A DNA stretch of 64,000 nt from Rhizobium leguminosarum (GTDB lineage Bacteria > Pseudomonadota > Alphaproteobacteria > Rhizobiales > Rhizobiaceae), in NCBI RefSeq assembly GCF_004123835.1, contig NZ_MZMU01000009.1, forward strand, positions 1 to 64,000, read 5' to 3'. A model generated the notes under the pieces. The model did no database searches and had not been told where the DNA came from. It was given only the letters and a program-made list of their open reading frames with translations. The position numbers were made by a program, and so were the translations under genes. Of the stretch, positions 45,916 through 55,034 are shown one piece after another (position 1 is the stretch's first letter; each line of letters opens with the position of its first letter).

Positions 45916-47022
45916 ATGTGGGGTTGGCGCGCAGTATCAGTCGCGATGCTTTGCATCGCGTTAAGCGGCGCATCGCCGGCGCTCGCCGCCGAGCCGGTCG
46001 GCCAGGCTGTCGTCATCAAGACGCAGGTGACCGGACAGAGCGGGCCGATCGAGGTCGACACCCGCGTTCATCGCAACGAGCGCATCAAGACATCGCAATC
46101 GGGGCTTGGCCAATTCCTGTTTCGTGACGGCACGAAGCTCGCGGTCGGCTGGGGTTCGTCGGTCGTGATCGACAAATATGTCTTCGACGATTCCCAATCG
46201 GTCAAGAAACTGACGATCAGGGCGGCAAAGGGCACATTCCGCTGGGTCAGCGGCAGTTCCAACTCCTCGGCCTACCAGATCCTGACGCCCGCCGGCACGA
46301 TCGGCGTGCGCGGCACCGCTTTCGATTTCTACGTCGGCCCGGATGGCACAACGGCCATCGTCCTGCTGAATGGTGCTGCCCGTTTCTGCGGCCCGGGCGG
46401 CTGCCGCCAGTTGCAGCAGCGCTGCGATTGCGTGGTGGCCAAGCCGAATGGCGATATGTCCGCGGCAGGCCGGGTCGACCCCAGCATCCTCGAGACGCTC
46501 GGAAATCAGCGCGCCCTGCCCTTCCTCACCGGCAATCAGCGACTTGCCGGCGGCATCGGCATGCTCGGCGGCTGCAATATGGCGTCAGCCGCGCCGGAAA
46601 GAAAGGACAGGAACCGGCCGCCGCCTCCGGCTTCGCCCGATCTGCAGAAACAAGATCCGCCGCAGAAACAGGCCGAGCCACAAAAGGAGCGGCCGAACAA
46701 GCCCGACAAGCCGCATCACGACAAACCGCATCATGATAGGCCGCATCACGATAAGCCGCATCACGACAGGCCGGATAGGCCCGACAAGCATGATGGGCAT
46801 GACAAGCCGGACGGCCATGGCCGGCATGACGGTCACGACAGGCCGGGAAATCACGGCCAGAATCACGGGAATGACCGGGACCATCGAGGACACGACCGCG
46901 ACCATGATGGAGATCGTGATCGCGGCAAAGATCGCGATCGTAATCACGATAAGGATCGTGATCGGGATCACGACAGGGATCGGAACCACGACAAGGGCCG
47001 GGGTTTCAATCGTAACCGCTGA
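45916..47022 (+). CDS. FecR-domain protein with Asp/His/Arg repeat tail
   Basis: The product is 368 residues. A signal peptide (1-25) precedes a FecR domain (about 45-150, ERIKTSQSGLGQFLFRDGTKLAVGWGSSVV ... ILTPAGTIGVRGTAFDFYV). A two-Cys region follows, then a Pro/Gln/Lys linker. From residue 265 there are (K/R)PHHD repeats and D/R/H/N/G-rich runs to the end. The tail could bind metal or polyanions (inference). It is convergent with a CHASE2-cyclase gene, the stops 6 bases apart. FecR and CHASE2-cyclase genes often co-occur. Confidence 0.85.
   Translation: MWGWRAVSVAMLCIALSGASPALAAEPVGQAVVIKTQVTGQSGPIEVDTRVHRNERIKTSQSGLGQFLFRDGTKLAVGWGSSVVIDKYVFDDSQSVKKLTIRAAKGTFRWVSGSSNSSAYQILTPAGTIGVRGTAFDFYVGPDGTTAIVLLNGAARFCGPGGCRQLQQRCDCVVAKPNGDMSAAGRVDPSILETLGNQRALPFLTGNQRLAGGIGMLGGCNMASAAPERKDRNRPPPPASPDLQKQDPPQKQAEPQKERPNKPDKPHHDKPHHDRPHHDKPHHDRPDRPDKHDGHDKPDGHGRHDGHDRPGNHGQNHGNDRDHRGHDRDHDGDRDRGKDRDRNHDKDRDRDHDRDRNHDKGRGFNRNR
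46708..46773 (+). repeat. 15-bp coding tandem repeat, 4.4 copies
   Basis: The unit AAGCCGCATCACGAC recurs with 1-3 changes per copy and encodes (K/R)PHHD. It is followed by irregular Asp/Arg/His codon repeats up to 46995. Copy number is likely to vary among strains by slippage. Confidence 0.85.
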
Positions 47023-47027
47023 TGCCT

Positions 47028-49199
47028 TCAGTCGGCCGCGCTCTTCTCGAACCCGTCAGGCACCTTCCGAAAATGATCGGTCCTGCCGGAGATCCGCTGA
47101 TAGAATTCCGCCAAACCGTCGATCACCTGCCCCGCCCTCAGTTTTGCCGTGCCGATAAGCTTGCGGGTATTCTTCGAATGCGAAAGCAGGGCCTGCATCA
47201 GTTGCTGGTGAACGACAATAAGTGCTGCAAACTCGGCAGATGCTGCAACGCGTTCGTCGCCGACGACGGCGAGGATCTGTGTGCGGTTGCTCTTGCCCTT
47301 GAGCGGAATGGCGCCGGCCTCGATCAGCGCCATTCCCCGCACCAACCTTGCCGTGCTGTCGGATATCAGAATATCGAAACCGACTTCTTTGCAGCATGAT
47401 TCCAGCCGCGCCGCGGTGTTGACGGCATCACCAACCGCCGAATAGTTGAAGCGCGTCTTGGCGCCCATATTGCCGACACAGGCAAGGCCGGTATGGATGC
47501 CGATGCCGATCCCGACCTGTTGCCCGGGCCCGAAGCCGAAGGCGTCGCCGGCATTCAATTCGGCCAGCGTTTCGCGCATGGCAAGGGCTGCACGAACGGC
47601 CTTGGTTCCATGATCGGCCACATCGACGGGCGCATTCCAGAACGCCATGATCGAATCGCCGATGAACTTGTCGAGCGTGCCTTCATTGGCCACCACATGG
47701 CGGCTCAGCGCGTCGAGCAATGTGTTCAGGAACGCGACGACATCCGTCGGCGCCAGCCGCTCGCTGATCTCGGTGAAGTTCCTGACGTCGACGAACATCA
47801 CCGTCAGCTCGCGGTCGTCGCCGCCAAGGCGCAAAGCATCTGGGGTATGCTCGATGCGGTGGAGCAGCGATGGAGAAAGATAATGCCCGAAGGCGCGCCG
47901 CACCGCGCGCCGCTCCCGGTCGATCACCAGGATCCGGAACGAGGTCGCGGCAAAATGGATGATCGATCCGCTGACGATCGGAGCCAGTGGATCGAAGAGA
48001 AGCCCTGCATAAAGAAACGAGAGCCAGGACGCCACCAGCGCCATGGCCGTGATCAGCAAGCCACAGATCAGAGCGACGGCAGGGCTGACGAAGGTCGTCA
48101 CCACGACGAGCAGGCAGCCGAGCACCGCGATCAGCAGGATTTCCAGCCCGTCGGCCCAGTCGGGCCGCGACAGGAAATGGCCGGAGAGGATCTGCTCGAC
48201 GGCCTGCGCATGCAGCGAAACGCCGGGAACGTTCTCGCCGAGCGCGGTGACGCGGATGTCCTGCAGCCCGGCCGCGGATGTGCCGACGAAGACGATGCTG
48301 CCGTCGATGGCGGCCGCGACCTCGGGAGAGGCCCCTCCGGCTGCGAGCACCTGACGGGCGGATATGTATCGCTCGGCCCGGTCGGGGCTGACATAGAGCC
48401 AGAGTTCGCCCGCCGCCGTCAGCGGCACGACGAAATCCCCGATCTTTGCCGATGTCATGATTCCGGCGCGATCGGGCGCTCCCGATAGCACATAGGTCGA
48501 TACTCCCTGCGCCACGCGAAGAGCTTCGATCGCGAGATTCGGATAGAGCTGCTCGCCGTCTGCCAGGAACAGCGGCACCGCCCGCACCACCGGCGAGGGA
48601 TTGCCGGGATTGAGGCTGATATGGCCGAGCCCCGCCGCATTGGCCTCCAATTGCGGTCTGAGCGGCGTCGAGGCGCCGAGATGGGGCGGAGCCGAGACAG
48701 GGCTTTCGCCGGTGAAGGCAAAGCCCGCCTTGGCGGGCGGCCGGTAGTTGCCCTCGTTGGAAAGACCGAAGCCGAGCACGACGGGCTTTCCGGCAATCGA
48801 ACGGGCGAATACCTCGTCATTGTCGGGCAGCTGCTCGGCGAGGGAAGGATCCACACCGGCAACGTCGCGCACAACATTGCGCGGCGACAGCCGGTCCGGC
48901 TCGGCGAAGAGAACATCGAAGGCGATAGCCGAGGCACCCATCTCCGAAAGCCGGTCCACCAGCAGAGCCATGCGGTCCCGCGGCCACGGCCACTGGCCGA
49001 ATTCGCGCAGCGACGTCTCGTCGATGTCGATCACGCGGACCGGCATCGGCTCGAAGGTCCTGGGAACCAGCCGCTGATACTCGTCGAAAGTCACGCCGCG
49101 GATCAGCTTGAAAATCCCAGGATCGCCTGCCCGGAGGATCGTCAGCACAGCCACGATCGCCAGGCCGATAACGACACCGATTTGCTGCACGCGCGTCAT
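47028..49199 (-). CDS. CHASE2-domain adenylate/guanylate cyclase
   Basis: The product is 723 residues from ATG 49199 (GGTGAG upstream); an alternative start lies 15 codons earlier. A first membrane helix (about 5-22) is followed by a periplasmic CHASE2 sensor (about 35-330, VRVIDIDETSLREFGQWPWPR), three to four membrane helices (about 345-430) and a cytoplasmic class III cyclase domain (about 470-640). Catalytic motifs are intact: VMFVDVRNFTEIS, FIGDSIMAFWNAP and SAVGDAVNTAARLE. It should make cAMP in response to an extracytoplasmic signal. The convergent FecR-like protein is a plausible partner. Confidence 0.92.
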   Translation of the reverse strand: MTRVQQIGVVIGLAIVAVLTILRAGDPGIFKLIRGVTFDEYQRLVPRTFEPMPVRVIDIDETSLREFGQWPWPRDRMALLVDRLSEMGASAIAFDVLFAEPDRLSPRNVVRDVAGVDPSLAEQLPDNDEVFARSIAGKPVVLGFGLSNEGNYRPPAKAGFAFTGESPVSAPPHLGASTPLRPQLEANAAGLGHISLNPGNPSPVVRAVPLFLADGEQLYPNLAIEALRVAQGVSTYVLSGAPDRAGIMTSAKIGDFVVPLTAAGELWLYVSPDRAERYISARQVLAAGGASPEVAAAIDGSIVFVGTSAAGLQDIRVTALGENVPGVSLHAQAVEQILSGHFLSRPDWADGLEILLIAVLGCLLVVVTTFVSPAVALICGLLITAMALVASWLSFLYAGLLFDPLAPIVSGSIIHFAATSFRILVIDRERRAVRRAFGHYLSPSLLHRIEHTPDALRLGGDDRELTVMFVDVRNFTEISERLAPTDVVAFLNTLLDALSRHVVANEGTLDKFIGDSIMAFWNAPVDVADHGTKAVRAALAMRETLAELNAGDAFGFGPGQQVGIGIGIHTGLACVGNMGAKTRFNYSAVGDAVNTAARLESCCKEVGFDILISDSTARLVRGMALIEAGAIPLKGKSNRTQILAVVGDERVAASAEFAALIVVHQQLMQALLSHSKNTRKLIGTAKLRAGQVIDGLAEFYQRISGRTDHFRKVPDGFEKSAAD

Positions 49200-49759
49200 G
49201 ATCTCACCGGCTGTCCCCCCGACGGCCGACAGAACGGCCCGCACCTGCCGGCAGACAGGCTACGCCGCTTTCGGTCCAAACGCCATTCGCAGATGCATCA
49301 GGGACGCTGTCTTTTCAGCCTCCCGCTTTTCGCTTCCGGCCGGACGGCAGGCAACCGTCTTCAATCAGGCCACGCCTCCAGTTTTGGCCGGGCTTTTGCC
49401 TGGATGACAAGGCTTCGACCTTGCCCGGCGTGCGGCGAAATGCTCTTGTAACGATCGAAAATCGAATGCTTTTCGAGAAAAGGATGAAGGTCGCCGTGAT
49501 TTCCGAATCCGCCGTCAGGACGACTCTCAAGGAGGGAATCGCCGCGCTGGATGAAGCCGCGCCTGAACCCGGCCGGATCATGACCGGTTCAGGCGAAGCG
49601 TGATTTTTCCGCCCGCCTTCCATATCCATCTGGACTTCCCGTACCCAATCTGCTATCCCGCATCACCAATCGCAAGGCTGCGGCCGCGCGAACGTTATTG
49701 TTTTGCCTCTGGCCGCTGCGCCGCCTCCGGCATCAACCAACCAAAGGAACGTGATTCTC
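49200..49759. other. intergenic region before rpsU, with one hairpin
   Basis: A 560-bp region without a convincing gene. It holds a hairpin GCCTGAACC (49561-49569) / GGTTCAGGC (49586-49594) followed by GATTTTT, which could end a plus-strand transcript. The rpsU promoter should lie after it. A 39-codon frame at 49486 has its ATG too close to the purine run to be trusted. Confidence 0.5.
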
Positions 49760-49972
49760 GTGCAGGTACTTGTCCGCGATAACAATGTTGATCAGGCTCT
49801 CCGCGCTCTCAAGAAGAAGATGCAGCGCGAAGGCATTTTCCGCGAAATGAAGATGCGCGACTACTACGAGAAGCCGTCGCAGAAGCGTGCTCGCGAAAAG
49901 GCCGAGGCTGTTCGCCGTGTTCGCAAGCTGGCCCGTAAGCGCGCCCAGCGCGAAGGTGTGGTCGCACGCTGA
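49760..49972 (+). CDS. rpsU: 30S ribosomal protein S21
   Basis: The product is 70 residues from GTG 49760 ([31 protein letters not shown] start). AAAGGA lies 11 bases upstream; the GTG at 49751 is too close to it. The protein is short, highly basic and matches S21 (bS21) over its length, ending [16 protein letters not shown]21 joins late in 30S assembly and helps initiation near the anti-SD. It is followed by a strong terminator. Confidence 0.95.
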   Translation: MQVLVRDNNVDQALRALKKKMQREGIFREMKMRDYYEKPSQKRAREKAEAVRRVRKLARKRAQREGVVAR

Positions 49973-50012
49973 GCGTTGCCGTCGTTTTTTCGACGTTTTC
50001 AGATGCATTGTG

Positions 50013-50043
50013 GCGGGGGCGATGGGTTCGCCGCCGCTTTTTT
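50013..50043 (+). terminator. rpsU terminator
   Basis: GCGGGGGCGA (50013-50022) pairs with TCGCCGCCGC (50028-50037) with one mismatch, followed by TTTTTTA. Confidence 0.85.
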
Positions 50044-50106
50044 AGTTTGCCGCTGAAGATCGCATATCCGCGCACCGGATATGCCGCATGGGGAAAGCGA
50101 GCCCGA

Positions 50107-50976
50107 ATGGCTGTCAACACCTTTAATCCGTCCCGCGCTTTGCGCTTGCAGAAAATGGCATTCCTGCCCGCTTTGGCGCTGGCGGCAATGTTCGGCCTCG
50201 CCGGCTGCGAGACGACCAATACCACGGATGCCGTGATCCGCATCGACAAGGCGCAGGGTTCGGAAGAGAATATCGCCTCGCTGACGGCGGTCATCAACGC
50301 CAATCCGAGGGATCCCGAAGGTTACAACGTCCGTGGTTCCGCCTATGGCCGCGCCGGCCAGTTCCGCCCGGCGCTGAACGATTTCAACACGGCATTGCAG
50401 ATCAATCCGCGGTTTTTCCAGGCTTACGCCAACCGCGCTCTCGTCTATCGCAATATGGGCCAGCAAGCCCAGGCGATTGCCGATTACAATGCCGCCCTGC
50501 AGATCAATCCGAGCTACGACGTCGCCTATATCGGCCGCGGCAATGTCTATCGCATGGCCGGCCAGGACGACCAGGCCTTCAACGATTTCGACAAGGCGAT
50601 CCAGCTCGGCACCACCGATGGCCGCGCCTATCACAATCGTGGTCTGATCTATCAGAAGCGCAATCAGCAGGATAAGGCGATCGACGACTTCTCGAAAGCG
50701 ATCTCGCTCGCGCCGAATTCGGCCGAGCCCTATAATGGCCGCGGCATTTCCTATATCGCGCTGAACGACGACGACAACGCCTTTGCCGATTTCAATCATG
50801 CGATCGAGCTTAACGGCAACATCGCCGAATCCTGGGCCAACCAGGCGCTCGTCTACGAACGCCGCGGCGACAAGGCGAAGGCTGCCCGCTCCTATCGCCA
50901 CGCGATCGGCCTCGATCCGAAGTACCAGCCGGCTCGTGACGGCCTTGCTCGCGTCGGCGTCGCCCCAGCCGGCTAA
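50107..50976 (+). CDS. TPR-repeat lipoprotein (NlpI-like)
   Basis: The product is 289 residues from ATG 50107. A lipoprotein signal ends at the LAGC lipobox (about residue 36), so the mature protein is lipid-anchored at Cys. The rest is about six TPR units (for example FNTALQINPRFFQAYANRALVYRN and YNAALQINPSYDVAYIGRG). It resembles NlpI, which scaffolds peptidoglycan hydrolases, but the actual partner is unknown. Confidence 0.9.
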   Translation: MAVNTFNPSRALRLQKMAFLPALALAAMFGLAGCETTNTTDAVIRIDKAQGSEENIASLTAVINANPRDPEGYNVRGSAYGRAGQFRPALNDFNTALQINPRFFQAYANRALVYRNMGQQAQAIADYNAALQINPSYDVAYIGRGNVYRMAGQDDQAFNDFDKAIQLGTTDGRAYHNRGLIYQKRNQQDKAIDDFSKAISLAPNSAEPYNGRGISYIALNDDDNAFADFNHAIELNGNIAESWANQALVYERRGDKAKAARSYRHAIGLDPKYQPARDGLARVGVAPAG

Positions 50977-50988
50977 CGAAATGGTCGG

Positions 50989-51010
50989 GCGGCAGGAGCG
51001 ATCCTGCCGC
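50989..51010. other. strong hairpin after the TPR gene, no U-tract
   Basis: GCGGCAGGA / TCCTGCCGC with a 4-base loop, 12 bases after the stop. It is followed by AAAAGCGG, so it is not a clear intrinsic terminator; it may protect the 3' end. The following 220 bases up to the repeat at 51231 hold nothing recognised. Confidence 0.6.
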
Positions 51011-51230
51011 AAAAGCGGCCGCAAGGCCTCAAAACGAGACGCCGCAAAAGATCCGCCGCTCTCGACGACCTGTCATAGTATGTTGCAACCTGCTCTTGCT
51101 CCCCCTAACATGGCGCTGCTTCGATAGCCTGCTATCGGGCATTCTAAAAACGAGTTGAGGGCGGTTTGCGAGAGATGCGGATCTTTGCTTTCCTGGCCGC
51201 AAACGAAAACCGTTGCGGGCCACGCGCATT

Positions 51231-51279
51231 ACAGCGCCGCGCGTCTTTTCAGACGGGCAAAAGACCCTGTAACACTCTG
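51231..51279 (+). repeat. Rhizobium-type palindromic repeat, copy A
   Basis: Starts ACAGCGCCGCGCGTCTTTTC and ends AACACTCTG. It ends just before the start of the HWE kinase gene. See copies at 52942, 56677 and 19613. Confidence 0.8.
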
Positions 51280-51290
51280 TGGCGCAACAG

Positions 51291-52943
51291 ATGAAGATTG
51301 TCGCGCTGTTCTTTCCCAAAGCCTCGATCGGCACCTATCTCGTCGCCATGGCGGTGGCGATCGCGCTGCCGATCTTCGCTTTTGTGACACTGCTTCTGCT
51401 GCAGCTGGAAGACAACCAGCGTTCGACGCTGCGGCGCGAGACGGCCCAGGATGCGCTCGCCCTTTCGCGCATCATCGACCGCCAGCTTCAGGATATGGCA
51501 ACGACGCTGCGGCTGCTTTCGAGTTCGCCGGAGCTGGAAAACGGCAATCTCGCCTCCTTCCACGAACGCACCGAAACGGCCCTCAGAGACAATACGCTGT
51601 TCGTCATCGCCGTCGACCGCACCGGCCAGCAGCTGCTCAACACCCGCCGGGCGTTCGGCACGCCGCTTGGCAAGACCGCGAACATCCCCGCCCTCGAGGC
51701 GGTCATGGCGTCCGGTCGCATCGAGGCCTCCGACGTCTTTCGCGGCCGAACCAGCGGCGAATGGGTCTATAACGTCACCCTGCCGCGGAAGAACGATCCG
51801 GTCGCAGCCCTCATCATTACCCAGAATGCCACTGATCTGCGCAAGCTCGTGACCACCGAGGGCCTTGCCCCCGGCTGGTCGGCCGCCGTCATCGATCAGA
51901 GCGGCCACGTCGTCGCCGCGACCGGCCCCGCCAATCTCGAACCCGGCACGCCCTTCGATCCGCGCATCCTGCCGGCCTTCACTGCTTCCCGCGGCGTCTT
52001 CCAGGACGAGGCGATCCTGCCGCACATGCTGCTCGGTTATGCCCGGATTCCCGGCTGGTCGTGGAAGACGGTGATCTGGGGACCGATCGCCCAGGCTTCG
52101 ATCCTCAGCACCTGGCGTTTCCTCATCATCGGCGGCGTGGCCCTTGTGCTCGTCGCCGTGCTGGGTGCCTATGCCGTCGCACGACAGGTGCGCACCACCA
52201 TCCGCGATATCGCCGACATGGCGAACCGCATGGGCGAAGGCCATATCGTCTCGCCGGTCGAGACCAGCGTCATCGAAGCCAACCAGGTGGCAATTGCCCT
52301 TTCGAATGCCTCTTTCGACCGTAGCGAGACCGAGGACCGGCTGCGTTTCGTTATGCACGAGCTAGTCCACCGCACCAAGAATCTTCTGACGCTTGCCCAG
52401 GCAATGATGCGCCAGCTCGCCAAGCAATCCGACAGCGTCGAGACCTTCCGCGCCGCCGTCGCCGACCGCCTCGAAGGGTTGGTGCGTTCGATCGAGCTGC
52501 TGACCAGCGAACAATGGGGAGGCGTATCGCTGCGGCGGGTCGTCGACATCCATTTGCACGCCTTCCCGCAATCGCGCGAGCAGATCGACATCAGCGGCGA
52601 AGACTTCGTGCTGAAGCCGGATGCAGTGCAGAATCTCGGCCTCGCCTTGCACGAACTCGCCACCAATTCGGTGAAATACGGTGCGCTCTCCGTACCGCAA
52701 GGCCGTGTCCGCTTCGAATGGCGCGATGTCAGCGAGGAAGACAAGCCGGATGCCCTGCTCCGCTTCACCTGGGAAGAGCGCGGCGGCCCGCCGGTCACCG
52801 AGCCGTCGCGCTCGGGCTTCGGCACGACCGTTATCAAGGCTCATGCCGCCTCCGCCTTCCGCGGCACGGTTGAGATCGATTTCCGGCCCGAAGGCCTGTT
52901 ATGGGTGCTGACGGCGCAGCGCGCCACGCTGGAGCGGGAATAG
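51291..52943 (+). CDS. HWE-family sensor histidine kinase
   Basis: The product is 550 residues from ATG 51291 (MKIVALFFPKASIG); a GTG 12 bases earlier is in the repeat element. Two membrane helices (about 14-38 and about 275-300) flank a periplasmic Cache-like sensor. A HAMP region follows, then the HWE kinase core with the conserved His360 (HELVHRTKNLL), the Asn box HELATNSVKYGALS and the WEERGG segment. HWE kinases act in light, stress and general stress signalling in alphaproteobacteria. No response regulator is adjacent, so it is an orphan. No good ribosome site is visible. Confidence 0.88.
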   Translation: MKIVALFFPKASIGTYLVAMAVAIALPIFAFVTLLLLQLEDNQRSTLRRETAQDALALSRIIDRQLQDMATTLRLLSSSPELENGNLASFHERTETALRDNTLFVIAVDRTGQQLLNTRRAFGTPLGKTANIPALEAVMASGRIEASDVFRGRTSGEWVYNVTLPRKNDPVAALIITQNATDLRKLVTTEGLAPGWSAAVIDQSGHVVAATGPANLEPGTPFDPRILPAFTASRGVFQDEAILPHMLLGYARIPGWSWKTVIWGPIAQASILSTWRFLIIGGVALVLVAVLGAYAVARQVRTTIRDIADMANRMGEGHIVSPVETSVIEANQVAIALSNASFDRSETEDRLRFVMHELVHRTKNLLTLAQAMMRQLAKQSDSVETFRAAVADRLEGLVRSIELLTSEQWGGVSLRRVVDIHLHAFPQSREQIDISGEDFVLKPDAVQNLGLALHELATNSVKYGALSVPQGRVRFEWRDVSEEDKPDALLRFTWEERGGPPVTEPSRSGFGTTVIKAHAASAFRGTVEIDFRPEGLLWVLTAQRATLERE

Positions 52944-53000
52944 AGCGCCGCGCGTCTCTTCAGACGCGCTAAGGACGCTCTATCACTTTGAATCTGCGCC
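52942..53000 (+). repeat. Rhizobium-type palindromic repeat, copy B
   Basis: AGAGCGCCGCGCGTCTCTTC begins at the kinase stop codon and runs to GCGCC with the same layout as copy A, ending in ATCACTTTGAATCT. The kinase gene is therefore bracketed by two same-orientation copies. Confidence 0.8.
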
Positions 53001-53057
53001 CCGGAACAATCGCTACCTCCACCCGTTTCGGACAGGTCGTTCCAAAGGAGAAAGACC

Positions 53058-53540
53058 ATGTTCAAGCAAACGATGATCGCAGCCGCGGCACTGACAGCCG
53101 CTGCCTGGGCGAGCCCGGCGGGCGCGGAAAACTATGTCACGCTTGGCCGTCTGGTTTGTGGATCGGATGGCGGCCAGGGTCTGATCGTCACCTCGCAGAA
53201 GAACCTTATCTGCACCTATACGTCGGCGGCCGGCGGCGCCAAGGCGGTCTATGCCGGCAAAATCGAGAAATTCGGCCTCGATATCGGCCAGACCGGCAAA
53301 AGCGTCATGATCTGGCAGGTGCTGGCAAAGACCGGCACGGATATCCCGCAATTCGCCCTTGCCGGCGAATATTACGGGATCGGCGCCGATGCGAGCATCG
53401 GTGCAGGCGCCGGCGCCAAGGTCATCGCCGGTGGCACCGACAAGGCCTTCATGCTGCAGCCGTTGAACGTCCAGGCTCAGGAAGGTTTGAACCTGGCAAT
53501 CGGCGTCGAGAAGATGACACTCGTACCGGGCGAGACTTGA
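53058..53540 (+). CDS. DUF992 secreted protein
   Basis: The product is 160 residues. A Sec signal peptide (1-23, ending AGA) and the DUF992 core (LGRLVCGSDGGQGLIVTSQKNLICTYTS with two Cys, later GAGAKVIAGGTDKAFMLQP) are clear. DUF992 is a small beta-rich periplasmic protein of unknown function common in alphaproteobacteria. A GGAG ribosome site (53047-53050) precedes the ATG. Confidence 0.9.
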   Translation: MFKQTMIAAAALTAAAWASPAGAENYVTLGRLVCGSDGGQGLIVTSQKNLICTYTSAAGGAKAVYAGKIEKFGLDIGQTGKSVMIWQVLAKTGTDIPQFALAGEYYGIGADASIGAGAGAKVIAGGTDKAFMLQPLNVQAQEGLNLAIGVEKMTLVPGET

Positions 53541-53598
53541 CGAAGCGCAGACAGCGATTGCCGACCGTTCAGGCAGGGCGATCCAGTCTATGAATCAA

Positions 53599-53621
53599 AC
53601 AGCCGCTCGAAGGGCGGCTGT
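53599..53621 (-). terminator. hairpin between DUF992 and pntB
   Basis: ACAGCCGC (53599-53606) pairs with GCGGCTGT (53614-53621). On the minus strand it is followed by TTGATTCAT, a weak U-tract, after the pntB stop. Confidence 0.55.
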
Positions 53622-53632
53622 ACTGGCGTCGA

Positions 53633-55027
53633 TCAATGCGCGAGCGCCTTGTTGATATCCTCGGTCATCTTCTTCGCGTCACCGAGCAGCATCATCGTGC
53701 CGTCCTTGTAGAACAGCGTATTGTCGATGCCGGCATAACCCGAGCCGAGCGAGCGCTTGACGAAGAGGCAAGTCTTTGCCCGGTCGACGTCAAGGATTGG
53801 CATGCCATAAATCGGCGAGGTTTTGTCGTCACGCGCCGCCGGATTGGTGACGTCATTGGCGCCGATGACATAGGCGACATCGGCCTGGGCGAATTCCGAA
53901 TTGATGTCCTCAAGCTCGAAGACTTCGTCATAGGGGACATTCGCTTCGGCGAGCAACACATTCATGTGGCCGGGCATGCGGCCCGCGACCGGGTGGATCG
54001 CATATTTCACCTCGACGCCGTTCTTCTTGAGTTTATCGGCGAGTTCGCGCAGCGCATGCTGGGCTTGGGCGACCGCCATGCCGTATCCCGGCACGATGAT
54101 GACCTTCGATGCGTTCACCATCAGATAAGCCGCATCCTCGGCCGAGCCGAGCTTGACCGTCCTGTCTGACGTGTCAGGTCCGCCGGACGCCGTCTCGCCG
54201 CCGAAACCGCCGAGGATGACGGAGACGAAGGAACGGTTCATACCCTTGCACATGATGTAGGAGAGGATCGCGCCGGAAGAGCCGACGAGCGCGCCGGTGA
54301 TGATCAGCGCCAGATTGCCGAGCGTGAAGCCGATGCCGGCCGCAGCCCAGCCTGAATAGGAGTTCAGCATCGAGACGACAACGGGCATATCGGCCCCGCC
54401 GATCGGCACGATCAGCAGAACACCGAGCGCCAGCGACAGCGCGACGACGGCCCAGAAGTCGAAATGGCTTTCGGTGGCGGCAAGGCCGATGATGAAGAGC
54501 ACGATCAGCACCAGCAGGCTCGCATTGATCACATGCCGGTAGGGCAGCAGGATCGGCTTGCCGGACATGCGTCCGTCGAGTTTCAGGAAGGCGATGATCG
54601 AGCCGGTGAAGGTCAGCGCTCCGATCGCCACGCCGAGCGCCATCTCGACGCGCGCCTCGGTGTGGATGTGGCCGATCTCGCCGATGCCGAAGGAAGCAGG
54701 CGTGTAGAGTGCGGAAGCCGCGACCAGCACGGCGGCAAGGCCGACCAGCGAATGGAAACCGGCGACGAGCTGCGGCATCGAGGTCATGGGGATCGTGCGG
54801 GCGACATAGGCGCCAACGCTGCCGCCGATGGCAAGGCCAAGGACGATCAGCACGAAGCCGCCGAAACTCGGCGTCGCAAGCACCAGCGTCGTCAGGATCG
54901 CTATCCCCATGCCGATCATGCCGTAGAGATTGCCCTTGCGGCTGGTGGCCGGATGCGACAGGCCGCGCAGCGCCAGGATGAAAAGCACGCCGGAAACGAG
55001 GTAGAGGAAGGCTGCGATATTGGTCAT
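53633..55027 (-). CDS. pntB: NAD(P) transhydrogenase beta subunit
   Basis: The product is 464 residues. The first two-thirds hold eight or nine membrane helices of the proton channel (dII). The C-terminal about 180 residues are the NADP(H)-binding dIII with GYGMAVAQAQHAL, VKYAIHPVAGRMPGHMNVLLAEA and DVTNPAA. With PntA it couples proton entry to NADPH formation. The gap to the upstream pntA part 2 is 7 bases. Confidence 0.96.
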   Translation of the reverse strand: MTNIAAFLYLVSGVLFILALRGLSHPATSRKGNLYGMIGMGIAILTTLVLATPSFGGFVLIVLGLAIGGSVGAYVARTIPMTSMPQLVAGFHSLVGLAAVLVAASALYTPASFGIGEIGHIHTEARVEMALGVAIGALTFTGSIIAFLKLDGRMSGKPILLPYRHVINASLLVLIVLFIIGLAATESHFDFWAVVALSLALGVLLIVPIGGADMPVVVSMLNSYSGWAAAGIGFTLGNLALIITGALVGSSGAILSYIMCKGMNRSFVSVILGGFGGETASGGPDTSDRTVKLGSAEDAAYLMVNASKVIIVPGYGMAVAQAQHALRELADKLKKNGVEVKYAIHPVAGRMPGHMNVLLAEANVPYDEVFELEDINSEFAQADVAYVIGANDVTNPAARDDKTSPIYGMPILDVDRAKTCLFVKRSLGSGYAGIDNTLFYKDGTMMLLGDAKKMTEDINKALAH

Positions 55028-55034
55028 CAGTCCC

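Noticed and set aside
49486..49603. 39-codon frame before rpsU
   Set aside because: Its ATG directly abuts the purine run, leaving no spacing, and the frame runs over a hairpin.
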